Origin: Henricia sp. BOLD:AAB3569
Lineage: Eukaryota > Echinodermata > Asteroidea > Spinulosida > Echinasteridae
Direction of reading: 5' to 3'
Assembly: GCA_037783545.1 (NCBI GenBank)
Contig: JBBELK010001359.1
Location: 17,481-81,480 of the forward strand
Length of the DNA: 64,000 nucleotides
Below the pieces are notes generated by a model that searched no databases, was not told the DNA's origin, and saw only the letters and a program-made list of their open reading frames with translations. The position numbers and the translations under genes were made by a program. Below, one piece after another: positions 46,096 to 58,300 of this stretch (position 1 is its first letter; each line of letters starts with the position of its first letter).

Positions 46096-46329
46096 TTAAC
46101 ATAAATATGTACAAATTATGTATACATAAATAAAGCATTTAAAGCATTTAAAGCATTTACCGCATAGACGATAAAATTATTTATGCCGAGCGAACGCTGT
46201 CATTGTTGATCGGGGATTCGGCGCGGTTTTGTTCCCCTTCGAAGCCAATTTTGCACACGAGTTTCTGCACGGTTTGCCAGCCGGAGTTTGCGGACGCAAG
46301 CGAAGTCATTCTGTGGGCCATCCTACTGA

Positions 46330-46330
46330 A

Positions 46331-46364
<34 letters not shown>

Positions 46365-46372
46365 TATTTTTG
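46330..46372. repeat. (ATT)n microsatellite
   Basis: About 14 perfect units of ATT. A smaller three-fold AAAGCATTTAA repeat lies upstream near 46136-46162. Confidence 0.95.
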
Positions 46373-46466
46373 GTATTCATACCAAGGATTCCTCAATAGT
46401 GCTCATTGCACTGTCACTCGCAAGCGTGGGGAAACCCATGAAGAATTAGAATTATAATTAGAAATG

Positions 46467-46716
46467 GCCAGAGACACCGGGGATGATCCCCCTTGCTCTT
46501 TACGAAAGAATGCTCTGGGATCTTTAGAGTGCGTTTCCATTACCTAACACACTGGACCAACGGCTTTACATCCCTTCCGAAGGATGGAGCAAGTGTGGTT
46601 GAGTGCCTTGCCCAAGGACACAGGTACCATAGCCGTGGGGAGGTTCGAACCTGCAACCCCAAGTTTTCACCTGATTGCGAGTCAATGCCCTAAACCGCTC
46701 GGCCATGGTACCCCAC
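46467..46716 (-). mobile_element. tRNA-derived SINE (copy 2)
   Basis: On the minus strand it starts with a tRNA-like head: A box TGGCCGAGCGG and B box GGTTCGAACC are intact, with a long variable arm (Leu/Ser type). Then come CCTTGGGCAAGGCACTCAAC, CTTGCTCCATCCTTCGGAAG and an end with AAAGATCCCAGAGCA. It is better preserved than the 2-kb copy. The open frames across it are chance. Confidence 0.88.
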
Positions 46717-47039
46717 AATTACAGGCGAAAGATTCTGGGCAGCCAATCACTGCAGGCCTTTCAGCCCGCACCGCCAAACATTTCGCGCGCGTAAACAATC
46801 ACAAAGTCGTCGTACAAGGATGAGTTAACATACTTAATTTTTTAACGACCCACCTCCACCCCGAGCGACCACCTCTTCGGTTTTGATGTCGTTCTTCAAG
46901 GGGGACGTTTTGGCAGGAAACCAACAGCAACTTTGCACAACTTGTGAATTGTTGTTCTTCTTGCAATAATGTTAAAAAATTACACAGTTAAGGCTCAATC
47001 TGCAGTGCATATGCGTACAGTATGACTGCTTACTAAATA
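46717..47039. other. No gene seen
   Basis: Unrecognised single-copy-like sequence between the SINE and a minisatellite. Confidence 0.4.
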
Positions 47040-47660
47040 AATGTAATCAAAAGTAATCGAGTAAACTAGACTTTACAAAGCACATCCACTTCCGCTGAGT
47101 GTACCGCTGCGGAACATGGATGTGCCTTGGACGTAATTGTGCAGGGTACATGTATTGATAAGCCTACCCAATATCATCAATTGTAGTAATAAATGTAATC
47201 AAAAGTTATCGAGTAAACTACATGTAGACTTAACAGAGCACATTCACTTCCGCTGAGGTACCGCTGCGGTACCGCTGCGGAACATGGATGCGCCTTAAAC
47301 GTAATTGCGCAGGGATAAGGTGAAAACGTCACCCTTTGTGTGTTGGCAACTGACGTCACACTTTTGTAGTCTGTTGTAGTAAACTAGACTGAATGTAATT
47401 ACAAGTAATCGAGTAAACTAGGGTATTGTGCAGGGTATTGATATGCCTACCCTGTGGGTATTGATAAGCCTACCCAATCTCATCAATTGTAGTAAACTAG
47501 GGTATTGATATGCCTGTGGGTATTGATAAGCCTACCCAATCTCATCAATTGTAGTAAACTAGACTAAATGTAATTAAAAGTAATCGAGTAAACTAGGGTA
47601 TTGTACAGGGTATTGATATGCCTACCCTGGGGGTATTGATAAGCCTACCCCATCTTCGGT
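47040..47660. repeat. Compound minisatellite
   Basis: Longer units at the left share GTAATCGAGTAAACTAGACT, CCGCTGCGGAACATGGATG and GTAATTG(T/C)GCAGGG. They grade into shorter units of GGGTATTGATAAGCCTACCC and CATCAATTGTAGTAAACTAG at the right. Spacing is irregular (about 70-190 bp). No ORF. Confidence 0.8.
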
Positions 47661-47834
47661 ATTCTATCAACAGTTATTTGGTACAGTGTATTATATAAAC
47701 ACTTGTTTGGTAAACCGCTGTGCATTCATCTAAATCTGAACTTTTGGTCACATGTCATGTTTTAACGAAGACTCAATAAAACCTTGTACGCCGACAGAGA
47801 ACAAAAAACCATTTGGCGTTTTGTCTCGTTCGTT

Positions 47835-48560
47835 TGTCTCAGCATAATGCACATATATTTTTAACATCGCATACATATGAAAAAACATTGCATATATATG
47901 TCAAATTATTGCACATATATTTTCAACATCGCATACATATGAAAAAACATTGCATATATATGTCAAATTATTGCACATATATTTTCAACATCGCATACAC
48001 ATGAAAAAACATCGCACATATATGTCAAACATCGCACATATATTTGTGCATTATCGAATATTTAAACGTTCCACACGCCATACACGACTCACGAGACAGG
48101 GCTTTTCCCTTTACCATACCATTCGCGAAACGGGGCTTTCCTCTTAACACCGCGTTTGCGAAAAGGGACTTTTGCCCTCAATACACCATTTGCGAGCTGG
48201 GGCTTTCCCCTTAACACCGAAGTTTTTTTCTCTTGACACACTATTTGCGCAACGGGGCTTTCCCCCCTATAACACACCATTTGCGAATGAGGGCTTTTCC
48301 CTTAACCCACCATTCGCGAAGTGGGGCTTTTCCCCATTTGCGAAACAGGACTTAATGAAAAAACATTGCATATATATGTCAAATTATTGCACATATATTT
48401 TCAACATCGCATACATATGAAAAAACATTGCATATATATGTCAAATTATTGCACATATATTTTCAACATCGCATACATATGAAAAAACATCGCACATATA
48501 TGTCAAACATCGCACATATATTTGTGCATTATCGAATATTGCAACGTTTCACACGCCATA
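47835..48560 (-). repeat. Inverted copy of the 34.9-35.5 kb satellite block
   Basis: 47835-48065 is the 62-bp minisatellite inverted, 48066-48352 is the 33-bp minisatellite inverted, and 48353-48560 is a further run of the 62-bp unit. The junction sequence (CCATACACGACTCACGAGAC) matches 35.2 kb in inverse. The block is collinear with 34.93-35.51 kb for about 520 bp. Confidence 0.9.
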
Positions 48561-49116
48561 GTCGTGCATTGGCGGGGTAACCCGGTTTTCGCGAATTTAA
48601 GTCCATGTTATACCCCAGTCACACTAGAGGTACACTCCTTTAGCAGTGCTTTGCGCGCGCCACTTTAGTTTGCCCGCTCCAACCACTGCTAAACTTCGCC
48701 GCAAATCCTGCGAAGCGCGTGGGTGTGACGTCACCCAACACCGAGCCTGGATGACACTTGCCATGATTGGCTAGATTCTGTCACCTGACGTTGGTTCTGT
48801 CACATGACCTGCATCTGACACAGTAAAGATGGCTGCGCCCAGGTACGTCAACACTAACGTTGCTTTGCCCACTGTCGCGTCGACTTTTTTTGTCATTATT
48901 TCGTCCTGGTTGTTAGTGTGGTTTTACACAGTAAGTATTTGTTTCACGGATATCACTAATCCTTCATCGTGATCATGTACATCCCTATAGAAAGGTGGGG
49001 AAATCACATTTTTCAAGCTCTTCTTTTACCGCGAAATCATGTGTGTATGATTAGGGTAGAGCTGGAGATGAAGAATGGGTATTTTTTTCATATACATTGA
49101 ACACGGATTTGGGTAA

Positions 49117-49890
49117 ATTTATGGTATTTTTTTCGTATACATTGAACAAAGATTTTAAGGAAATTACCTCCTGGAATCAACACATAATGTAATTTTAAGA
49201 TATACTTCCCACTTGCACTTTTGTCGCAAATGTTGCTTTTCTGTAGAAAAATCATGTTTTTTTTCTAAAAAATTGCCTTCAGTTAGTGCACAAGATAACC
49301 ATTCACGCGCGCGCACAGCGCCCTCTGTTGTCGCGCTTACGCACAGACCGCTCGCCACGTCATTTTGTTCATTACTTTATGCAGTAATTTTATAATTTAT
49401 TTATCTCAGAAATGCAACATTTGCGACGGAAGTGTCAGTGGGAAGTATATCTCAGAATTGAATAAGCTATCGATTCCAACATATAAATTTACCCAAATCC
49501 GTGTTCAATGTATATGAAAAAAAATACCAAATTTATATGTTGGAATCGATAGCTTAATTCAATTCTAAGACATACTTCCCACTGACACTTCCGTCGCAAA
49601 TGTTGCATTTCTAATATAAATAAATGATGCAATTACTGCATAAATGATAAAGTAATGCAAAAAATGACGTGGGCGAGCGGTCTGTGCGTAAGCAGAGGGC
49701 GCTGCGCGCGCGTGAATGGTTATCTTGTGCACTAACTGAAGGCAATTTTTGAGGAAGAAAACGTGATTTTTCTACAGAAAAGCAACATTTGCGACAAAAG
49801 TGCAAGTGGGAAGTATATCTTAAAATTACATTATGTGTTGATTCCAGGAGGTAATTTCCTTAAAATCTTTGTTCAATGTATACGAAAAAA
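49117..49890. mobile_element. Head-to-head MITE palindrome with arms of about 380 bp
   Basis: The two arms mirror each other about position 49510. Both contain AAATTACCTCCTGGAATCAA, the GTCGCAAATGTTGC pair, GTTAGTGCACAAGATAACCA, CGCACAGACCGCTCG and GATTCCAACATATAAATTT. Arms differ in small indels. A single-unit relative lies at 5135-5450. No ORF of substance. Confidence 0.85.
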
Positions 49891-51529
49891 ATACCGAAGA
49901 ATGCGGTGCAGTATGAAGCGCCCCCACAGAGATATATTGCGCCAAGCCAGCGAATAATTCCTCAACTTCAAGTCTGATCAGTCTTAGTTCAACACGCTGT
50001 CTCGTTTTCTGCTAAACTATAAGCTTTGTCACAAAAGCCTAAATGCAGCTGGAGTACGTAGCACACGTGGGGGCACGCAACATCGTTGTCAACGTAATAG
50101 CACACATTTACGCCTGAAATGAAAACTACGCACTCGAAGCTCACGAAGAGGAACTGATAATCATTTTTGTGTGCTAAAACAAACAAAGGGCATGTTTTTT
50201 ACACTGAAATTTTGCACAAACACAGACAACAATCTCCCCAAACTGTCGCTGGTTTCACAAGTCTGTTTCGCAACACAAACTACCCTGTTTGGACCAGAAA
50301 TTTCACCGTCAAACAAACATCTTGCTGTGTTCCAATTTAAATATTTAAAAAAAATTGTTTTAAAAATAAATATCGTCAGAGAGTATTCTTTATTTTCAGT
50401 ATCTATTCAAAAAGTTGGAATTGAACAATGCTGTTAAGGAGTTTAATTAATAATATTTCTTCATGATGTACTCTCTGCAACAGCAAAACCTTTTAATTGA
50501 TGTGACTATTTATTCAGCAGATGGTTCTGCATGTACAGTGTATTATGGGTTACATTTTTTGGCAATATTTACGTTTTTGAAATCCACCATGTCATATTGA
50601 TCAGTTGTGTAGTGACTGTGTAAAGTTGTGTGACAGTGAATAAATAAAGAAAACCGTTAACAGTCTATCATTTTATGTCATGATGTGTTTCTGTGTCACA
50701 AAAACAAGACCATAATATATATTTTTCCCAAAGTGAGTTGGGCTGTTTATTTACATTTATTTGGGCATATGTAAACATAGAGCAAGGAAACAGAAGATTG
50801 GGAAATAGAGTAGCTGACCTTTACTTAAATCTTGTGTACAACAAAGTAAAATCTTCAGATTTAAATTTGAACTAGCAAATCCTTGCTAAGTGATTTTAAG
50901 TAAAAACTTATCAAAACTTGATTAAATACACGCCTGGCTTATTGGCTATGCTTTGAGTTTTAATAGCTTATTGGTTTTGATTTAGTGGGGCTTAATAATA
51001 CTGTTCAAAGAAGAGAAATATAGATATTAAAAAAAATAAGGTATGTGTACTTGAATTCGGGGCGATTCAATAAAGCTCTTTGCGTACAACTTAACCAACG
51101 CAAAATAGGTGGACCGTAAAGCAGTCTAATCTGGAACGAGCAATGACGTCATCGTTAGCCAATCAGACTACGGGAAACCAAACGGCGCCACGGCGGTAAT
51201 TTTTGATTTCTGTTTTTTCGGAATGCCGTTATATTTCGTTGGATCCCGACTGGACTAGACAAATGTACGTATAATTTTCATTATTTATGGGTAGAATATT
51301 ACATATTCCTTGTGTAGAAGGGAAACATGGACTGTTTTGAGTATTAGCAGTGGGAAATATTTGCCGATTTTTGGGGTGTGTTTCATCGTCTTTTTTTGCA
51401 AGCGTATATTTCACTTCTCGCGCTGCGGACCGGCTGTATATATGCATATGCATGAACGTTAGGAGGCGCGGCGCGATACCCGATTGTGATTGGCTATCGT
51501 GCAACAATCCTAACGATTTTGTAAGCGGT
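49891..51529. other. Interior of the 3-kb element, no gene seen
   Basis: AT-rich, with short open frames lacking any recognisable motif. A perfect CRE-type palindrome TGACGTCA occurs near 51146. Confidence 0.4.
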
Positions 51530-51621
51530 GTGCTGATTGGCTTCGCAGGATTTGCGGCGAAGTTTAGCAGTGGTTGGAGCGGGCAAACTAAAGTGGCGCG
51601 CGCAAAGCACTGCTAAAGGAG

Positions 51622-52495
51622 TGTACACTAGATGCGGATTGAGCCGGAATGCCGTCGGGATAAAACTTCCTCGTGTATTCCGTGATATTCGAAGTGCATT
51701 CTAAAAATTCTGACTGCATTCCGAGTGCATTCCAAACATTTGGGCCCATTCTTGTGGCCGGCCCGAATGTTTTGCTCATGCTCAAAACATTCGAGGTGCA
51801 TTCGAAGAGGAGAAATATCGAACGGCATTCGAAGTGTATTCTAACTGCATTTTGACTGCATTCTAACTATTCTTACGGCATTCCAACATAATTCGAAACA
51901 TTCTGATCGCTTTCGAGGGAAAAATCGTAATGGAAAGCCATGGCAATCCTGCCAGAATGTCCCGAATGTGCCTCGAATGAGCCGGAATGCACCTCGAGTG
52001 TATCTCGATTGCTGCCGGAATCTATTTTGATACTAAAATAGTTCAGCTGGAATGCACTTCGAATGCCTTCTGAATATTTCTATTGCCGCTTGAATACATC
52101 TCGAATGCAGTCGGAACGTCCCGATTGGCCCTTAAATGAGTCCGGACATAATTCAGAACACCACCGAATCGCATGAAAACGCAGCTAGCTGCCGCAAAGC
52201 AACATGGTCTGGGCTGAGACTGATGAAAATGCTAGATTCGGCAGCGTTTTAAACCCTATCGGGGACCATTCCGGTGGGATTCTTGGTACACTTGGGACAT
52301 TCGTGTTACATTATAAGCACATTTCTCAGCACGGTTTGAAGCGCATTATAAGTATTCGAACGGCATTCTTACAAAGCTGTAAGAATGTTGGTCAGTTTAA
52401 AATTCCCGCCCGAACGTGGCACGAATTTTGAAAATGTGTCATTCCGGCTGGTTCTGCTTGATTCCTGCTAATTCCGAATAAGTGTGACGGGGGCT
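51622..52495. mobile_element. Word-rich Harbinger-like non-autonomous element (CATTCGAA words)
   Basis: The left part (to about 51910) is packed with GTGCATTC, CATTCGAA and GCATTCTAAC on the plus strand; the right part carries the complements (CGAATG, GGAATGCAC, CTCGAATG). Ends are similar inverted sequences: CACTAGATGCGGATTGAGCC at the left, and GCCCCCGTCACACTTATTCG read inward from about 52495 at the right. No transposase is left. It abuts or truncates the right end of the 3-kb element. Confidence 0.65.
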
Positions 52496-52698
52496 TTATC
52501 ACGGGTGGCGTTTTAAATGGAAAAGCCCTATTTTTCACAAATGATGTAATACATGTAAATGAAAACCCCTCCTTCGCTAAGTTGGGCGGTAAGAGAAGCA
52601 AAGGCCACATTGTCTTGCGGAGGTAGGATAAAATAGGAGATACCACCTTCTTGCAATGTGGTTAAAGGGATCTGTATTTCCGCCATGACATTGCAGTA
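52496..52698. repeat. Decayed 33-bp minisatellite and flank
   Basis: AAATGGAAAAGCCC and GAAAACCCCTCCTTCGC near 52517-52575 are weak copies of the 33-34-bp unit. The matching remnant beyond the EnSpm element is at 62475-62545. Confidence 0.55.
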
Positions 52699-52970
52699 CA
52701 CTTTAAAAACTCCCGGGTCAAATTTGACCCGGAATGGGTCAAATTTGACCCGGATTCCGGGTTCTATTTGGTACGATCCTTTCCGGGTCAAAATGAACCG
52801 GAGTGTTGGGTCGAGCCATATTGACCCGGAAACGGGTCACAACAGCTGACCCAATTCCGGGTCAAAGCCAATGGTTCCGGGTCAAAATGACCCGGAGTGT
52901 TGGGTCGAGCCATATTGACCCGGAAACGGGTCACAACAGCTGACCCAATTCCGGGTCACTTTGTGGGTGA
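52699..52970. repeat. Left subterminal repeats of the EnSpm element
   Basis: At least ten copies of the half-site CCGGGTCAAA / TTTGACCCGG. A tandem duplication of about 104 bp includes GTGTTGGGTCGAGCCATATT and CGGGTCACAACAGCTGACCC. Similar half-sites occur at the right end (62395-62462). In this superfamily such repeats are transposase-binding sites. Confidence 0.85.
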
Positions 52971-53123
52971 ATTTAAAATGCATTTCCAGTTGGTTCATGT
53001 ACAATGACCCATTTCAACCAGATACAAACAGAAATAAAGACCCATTGCACAGAAAGCAGCACACTCATATGCGCCTGTCCACCATTTTAGGAATCAAATC
53101 GTGCACAAACATATACACAAAAG

Positions 53124-53277
53124 CAATAGACCCCCTTCCACAACGCGAAACTCTACGCCGAGGTCGCGTGCACGTTTTTACGCACAAAGAACAGCTGTCA
53201 TCCAATGATCTGCCTCCTTTTTGTCGCAGGGATGGCGTTTCTTGAGAGTGTTGCGTCATGTGCAAGGGGTCTATTGG
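53124..53277. mobile_element. Small MITE nested in EnSpm
   Basis: Imperfect inverted ends of about 30 bp: CAATAGACCCCCTT and AAGGGGTCTATTG, followed inward by GCGAAACTCT and AGAGTGTTGCG. Overlapping frames on both strands are chance. Confidence 0.65.
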
Positions 53278-53601
53278 GTCGTGAAATAAGCATGTGTTAA
53301 TGGCTACTGGCTACAAAGCCCAACTGAATGACATAACAGTCAAAAATGTTTTTAGTCAATTCTGTGAGGAATCAATTTTTGACAAGCCAAAAACACATGC
53401 TTACCTTCACAACCAGTCTTGGAAATGTTACATGCTTAAAGCTATCTGAAGAAAAAAAACAAAACAAGGAATCGTTATTCAATGTTATGTTTTTGATCTT
53501 TTAAATAAATGTAACAGTTTTACTTATCTTGTGAATAACTTTGGTATGCCCCTTCTATAATGAGCACTAACAATTTCCTCATCTAGAGTTTGGCAAGCAT
53601 G

Positions 53602-54645
53602 TATGGGGCGCCGTTCGTCAACTAATTATTTAGGCGAATTATAGCATGTTTTTTCCATGGTTTATCTTAATTCTGTGTAAATAATGCATTTGTGTCAAAG
53701 GCCGTTTATGGTTTACAAACCATTACAACTTCGTTTTGTACCGACACGATTCTTTACAAAACAGGAAATATACTTGTAGCTGTGCAAATTCATTATTTAC
53801 AAATAATGAAAATGACCTCGGCGTTCCATACTTTATTAATGAAACCGACGAGTGTACATTTCAATGGTTTACAAACAAGAGAATTGTATCGTTCATAGAC
53901 AATTCCATGGTTTATAAATAATGAATACTGCACATTGCTGCACGTTTTTCTGGTTTACAAATAATACAAAACTATCACTGGTGCGCAATTACATGGTTTA
54001 TAAACCAAGAAACTTGCACCGGGGTCTGATTTTCTATGGTTTATAAATAATGAAAATTGGCCGGGTTAGTGGACGTACAATTCCATGGTTTATAAACAAT
54101 CAAAACTGCGCCGTTCTAATCAATTTTGTGGATTCTGTGGTTTGTAAACAATTAAAAATAGTCAATAGGCGTGCATTTCGATGGTTTGTAAATAATTGAA
54201 AGTGATCGTTGGCTCACAATTTCATGGTTTATAAATAATGAAAATGAACTAGTTAGCGTTGTCGCAAAATTTCATGGTTTACAAACGGAGAAAATTAAAG
54301 CTTTATACACATGTCTGTCGTTTGTAAAGGTTGACTATCGATAAAAAGAGAAGTATTATGCACTCGGTACATCTCAAAATACGATCATTGACGAAAAATT
54401 GAAGGGTTTGTAAATAATGAAAATGAACTAGTTAGTGTGTCGCAAAATTTCATGGTTTACAAACAGAGAAAATTAAAGCTTTATACACTTGTCTGTCATT
54501 GGTAAAGGTTGACTATCGATAAAAAAAGAAGTATTATGCACTCGGTACTTCTCAAAATACGATCATTGACGAAAAATTGAAGGGTTTGTAAACCATGAAA
54601 AACACGCTTCATAAACATTAATTAGTTGACGAACGGCGCCCCATA
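53602..54645. mobile_element. 1.04-kb word-rich MITE nested in EnSpm
   Basis: Inverted ends TATGGGGCGCCGTTCGTCAA and its complement, with TA at both borders. The interior repeats ATGGTTTATAAATAATGAAA or ATGGTTTACAAAC variants about 15 times at spacings of 40-70 bp. A 180-bp direct tandem duplication occupies 54241-54600. No coding sequence. Confidence 0.8.
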
Positions 54646-55360
54646 ATTATGTGGAGCATATAATGCACTGGTGTTATAAACGGGAAGCATTTCCAACCAG
54701 CCAGCCTTTTGAAACCACCGAAGTGTAAGGCTTTTGGTCAATATCAATAGGTACTATCTGATAATGTTTAGAATATGGAATAATGGTTTTTCGGAAAAAT
54801 ATTAGACAATGAATACAGATGTGGCAAGGGTAGGCAATAGACTGTGCAAGTCTCGTGCGCATTCGAACATCCAGGACCATAGTTGTCCCAACAATATGGA
54901 GTTTTACGTGGGCGAGATTTTGTTTCGTAAACTATTTTAGTTTAACGTAGTTTGTGACCAAGACAGTTATACATGTTGTTGGGAATGTAATACTAAGTGA
55001 TAACGAAATATGAAAGTGAAACCAATTCAACAATAAAATGAAGAAAACCTGAGAATTTAACTTGACCCCAGCTTCCGGTTGTTGCAAAAATTAAGAATGT
55101 TGTGCTCGCCTCCGATCATAAAACTTATGTAAACGCTTGTTTTGGATGAGCGATTATGATCGCCAGATGCTGTAATTACACAGCGAACCCTTTTCATTTC
55201 AGTCTATGGTTGTTGAGGCGTCAGCATCTTCTTTAGACTACAGTACAGGTCAATTTAAAACCGTGTTTTCTCGTTTGGATACGCGCGAGACTTGTCTATT
55301 GTGGCAAGAACAGAGGGTGTACTGCACCATTGTGTTTCTGGATAAGGAAAAACAGTTCGG
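54646..55360. other. EnSpm interior, no gene seen
   Basis: 3' flank of the accessory gene. No motif is recognised in the short frames. Confidence 0.4.
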
Positions 55361-58300
55361 CTAGGTGGACGTATTTGTCAGGTAAGCTCTAAGGGACCTC
55401 ACACAGCTGGAAGTGTTCCCCTGACTCTCACCTAGTTTGTATATCACCTTCTGGATGAACTCCCACATGGTTGCAGACTGCCATGGGAAACATATATCCA
55501 GAAGGTAGTACAGCTTAAAGCAGCGGTCAAGTCCTTTTAGCAGGGAGCCTGCTTGGATTGCTATACCTTCCACGACTACGAACACTTGCTCTGGCTCCAA
55601 AGTCTCTCCAAATGCAAGAAGGTACGGCTCACGCTGCTTGGATTTCTCCATGTAGGAGGGGATGTTGGTTCCAATCTGCAAAACAACAAAGAAAAACATT
55701 CATGTCAACCGATACTGACTAACTTAATAGCTCTGAAATTTGGTAATTTATTTGATGTCTAACACTTTTGTATTTTTTTTAACCAAATAAAGGGTTCCAC
55801 ATTACAGTTAACATTGAAAGACCAGTTAATCTAGCTGAATGCACAGATATCGTTTTAAAAGCAAGAGAGACAAAATTTTGTCCACAAATGTGAATACATG
55901 TAAAGATATGATGTGTCGTCCGAGTTTTGACCGGTAACATCACAACCCAATATTTTCAGATGCAATTGCTTTTCAAGTTTGAAATCAAAATGAAACAACA
56001 AATACACAAATTAATAAACAAAAATTCTTACAGGCTGGAAAGCAATGAGAGACCTGATGGTCTCATCTATGCTGGCACGACTACTCTTCCCCTTCACCCG
56101 TCTTACACCGCTCGGGAAAATGCATGGTAGAACCAAGAGGGCCAAGTTTTTTCTTTGATCGTCTGAAAACCAAAAATAGCCTCTGGTCAATTCTATAGAA
56201 ATATATAGTAAATCTTGCATGAGTATATTTTAGAACTTCCTAACACCTGTTCCAAGCAATATAGATACTATAATACAATGTAGGTAAAAGGGTTTTTCCA
56301 AAAGATTTCTAGTTTAGAGTGCTGTGATCACAGCCAATGTCTGTTTAACTCTTGAGATTGGCAATTCTTATTAAGGTTGAGTACATTGGCAACAACTACA
56401 AGTACATGTACATACTTGTACAAGTACAATTGGCACAACTTTCCAGATGCACACAGCTTCCATGTAAGAGTGTACAGTGAGCAAATGTCAGGTTCCATCT
56501 AAACTGATTAGTTTTCAAGAATGAAAGCTGCATACCAGTGGAGGGGGTGTCTGTGGATGTGCAGGAACTGCTTCCAATTACTTTGTTTATCAGCATATTC
56601 CAGGATCAATGCGAAGATGCTCTCCCACTTTAGAAACAGGTTATCGGCTGCATCTGGCATGAACAGACGGAAATCCTGTTCTATCTGTAAAAAAAAAGGC
56701 AATGCAAGTCAGAATCACAACTAGATTTAAAAAAATATGTTTTATATTTTGTTGTGGGGAGAAGAGGGCTTCGAGACATCTCAAGAAACGAAACTTGCAG
56801 ATATTTAAGTGATTTGGATGATGTAGCCAAGCAAGGGTTAAAGTAGACTAACATTAAAACTGTGATAGATGTTTACAAAGTTCTCTTGCAAAGTAAACTA
56901 GAGTAACAAATACAAATAAAAGAGTTACCATTCCTGTTGTATCCACAAGACGAGGGTATTCTTTAAGGAAACCCTCAATAGTCTGCTCGGGGTTCTGTTT
57001 CATGAATGATGCCCTTGTCTTTGCCGTCCTAGCCATGAAATCCTTCACCATAGACATTGGCTCCTTATTGTGCTTCAACCAAGATGTCATGTTGTTTACT
57101 TCTTCAATTGAGCACTCAGCTGAAAAATATTTAGAGGTACATGTAAACAAGGGGTTTGCATATTAGGTATCAATAAATCAAAAAAAGATGCTAATCTGGG
57201 TCAAGTAATAAAGTTGAACTAAGATTTTACTGAAGCACCATTGGAGCAACACCTGCCTGTAACCTTCTTTCTTCAAAAATACAATTAAGAATCACAAAGA
57301 GGTAAAATACATTGTCATTTGTGAAATTTATATTAATTAAAGTAGCAAAAGATCTCAAAATTTTAAGGGTGCTTCACAACTTATCTGATGAATGTTTATC
57401 TCCGTGAGAGAAAAAGTTATAGGATTCAGTTTCAAATCAAATCATGTTTTCTATTCAGCTCCCCCCCCCCCCCCTCCCCACCCCCCCCCCCCCCCCCCCC
57501 ACACCCTAAAACCCAGAATCCAGGTTATGTCATGCATGCACCACTTTGTTTTACACCACGTTAATGCTTGAAAGCATCCTTCATGGCTTTTCCAAAATAA
57601 TATTCACACAAGCACCGAGGGAAATGACTTCAAGCCATGTCTGTTTTCAAACAAAGTAAACACTGAAATAGGCTTAAAAAATGTTTACCGGTCAGATCTA
57701 CAGGGTGCTTCCCATCTTAGGTTGACGAGTGGTAGTCGAAGGACTAGCCACAACAGCTCCACGATCCTTAGCCCTTTTTCTTACATTGCGGAGCCTTTCT
57801 TCTAGATAGCCCTTGGCACAGTGCCGGTTTTTTCCAGGTGTGTACCAAGCCTCCTGTGACATGACAAAATAGACATTTTTTTTTTTCATTCTACAGTCCA
57901 ATCAATTAACCACCAAGCCACATATTCAAAACAACTTTCCCTGAATGAAAGAGTGACAGTTGAAAAAACATGTACATGCATGTCAATGTAACCAAATTTA
58001 AGGTATCGGGTGATCAAGGTCATGAAATACATACAAACTAACTTAAAGTTTCAGCCCATATTTAGGTTTGCGTGTATAAAGGAAAAACAGTAATGATTGC
58101 CCGAGCCATTGCGACTTTGACATCGACTGGAGGTCTGCAATGTAATTTAGAAATGTTTAATACAGCTTTGGAAGAAATCAACATATTAAACAAATAGGGA
58201 ATGTTTAGTTGTATACAGAAAAAAAACCTCCCTCCGTATACTTTCACTCATCTGCTATCAAAGGGTACATATATACATAAACAGTGAGCGTCATAAATGT

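Larger units (their letters stand above)
48613..51625. mobile_element. 3-kb element with about 100-bp inverted ends
   Basis: The left end (48613-48718: CCCCAGTCACACTAGAGG, CACTCCTTTAGCAGTGC, GCCACTTTAGTTTGCCCGCT) is matched in inverse by 51530-51625 almost base for base. No transposase is visible inside, so it is non-autonomous. The interior holds the palindrome at 49.1-49.9 kb, a 5-kb-type MITE dimer, and unrecognised sequence. The CCCC(A/G)GTCACACT start resembles some Harbinger-type ends; assignment is tentative. Confidence 0.7.
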
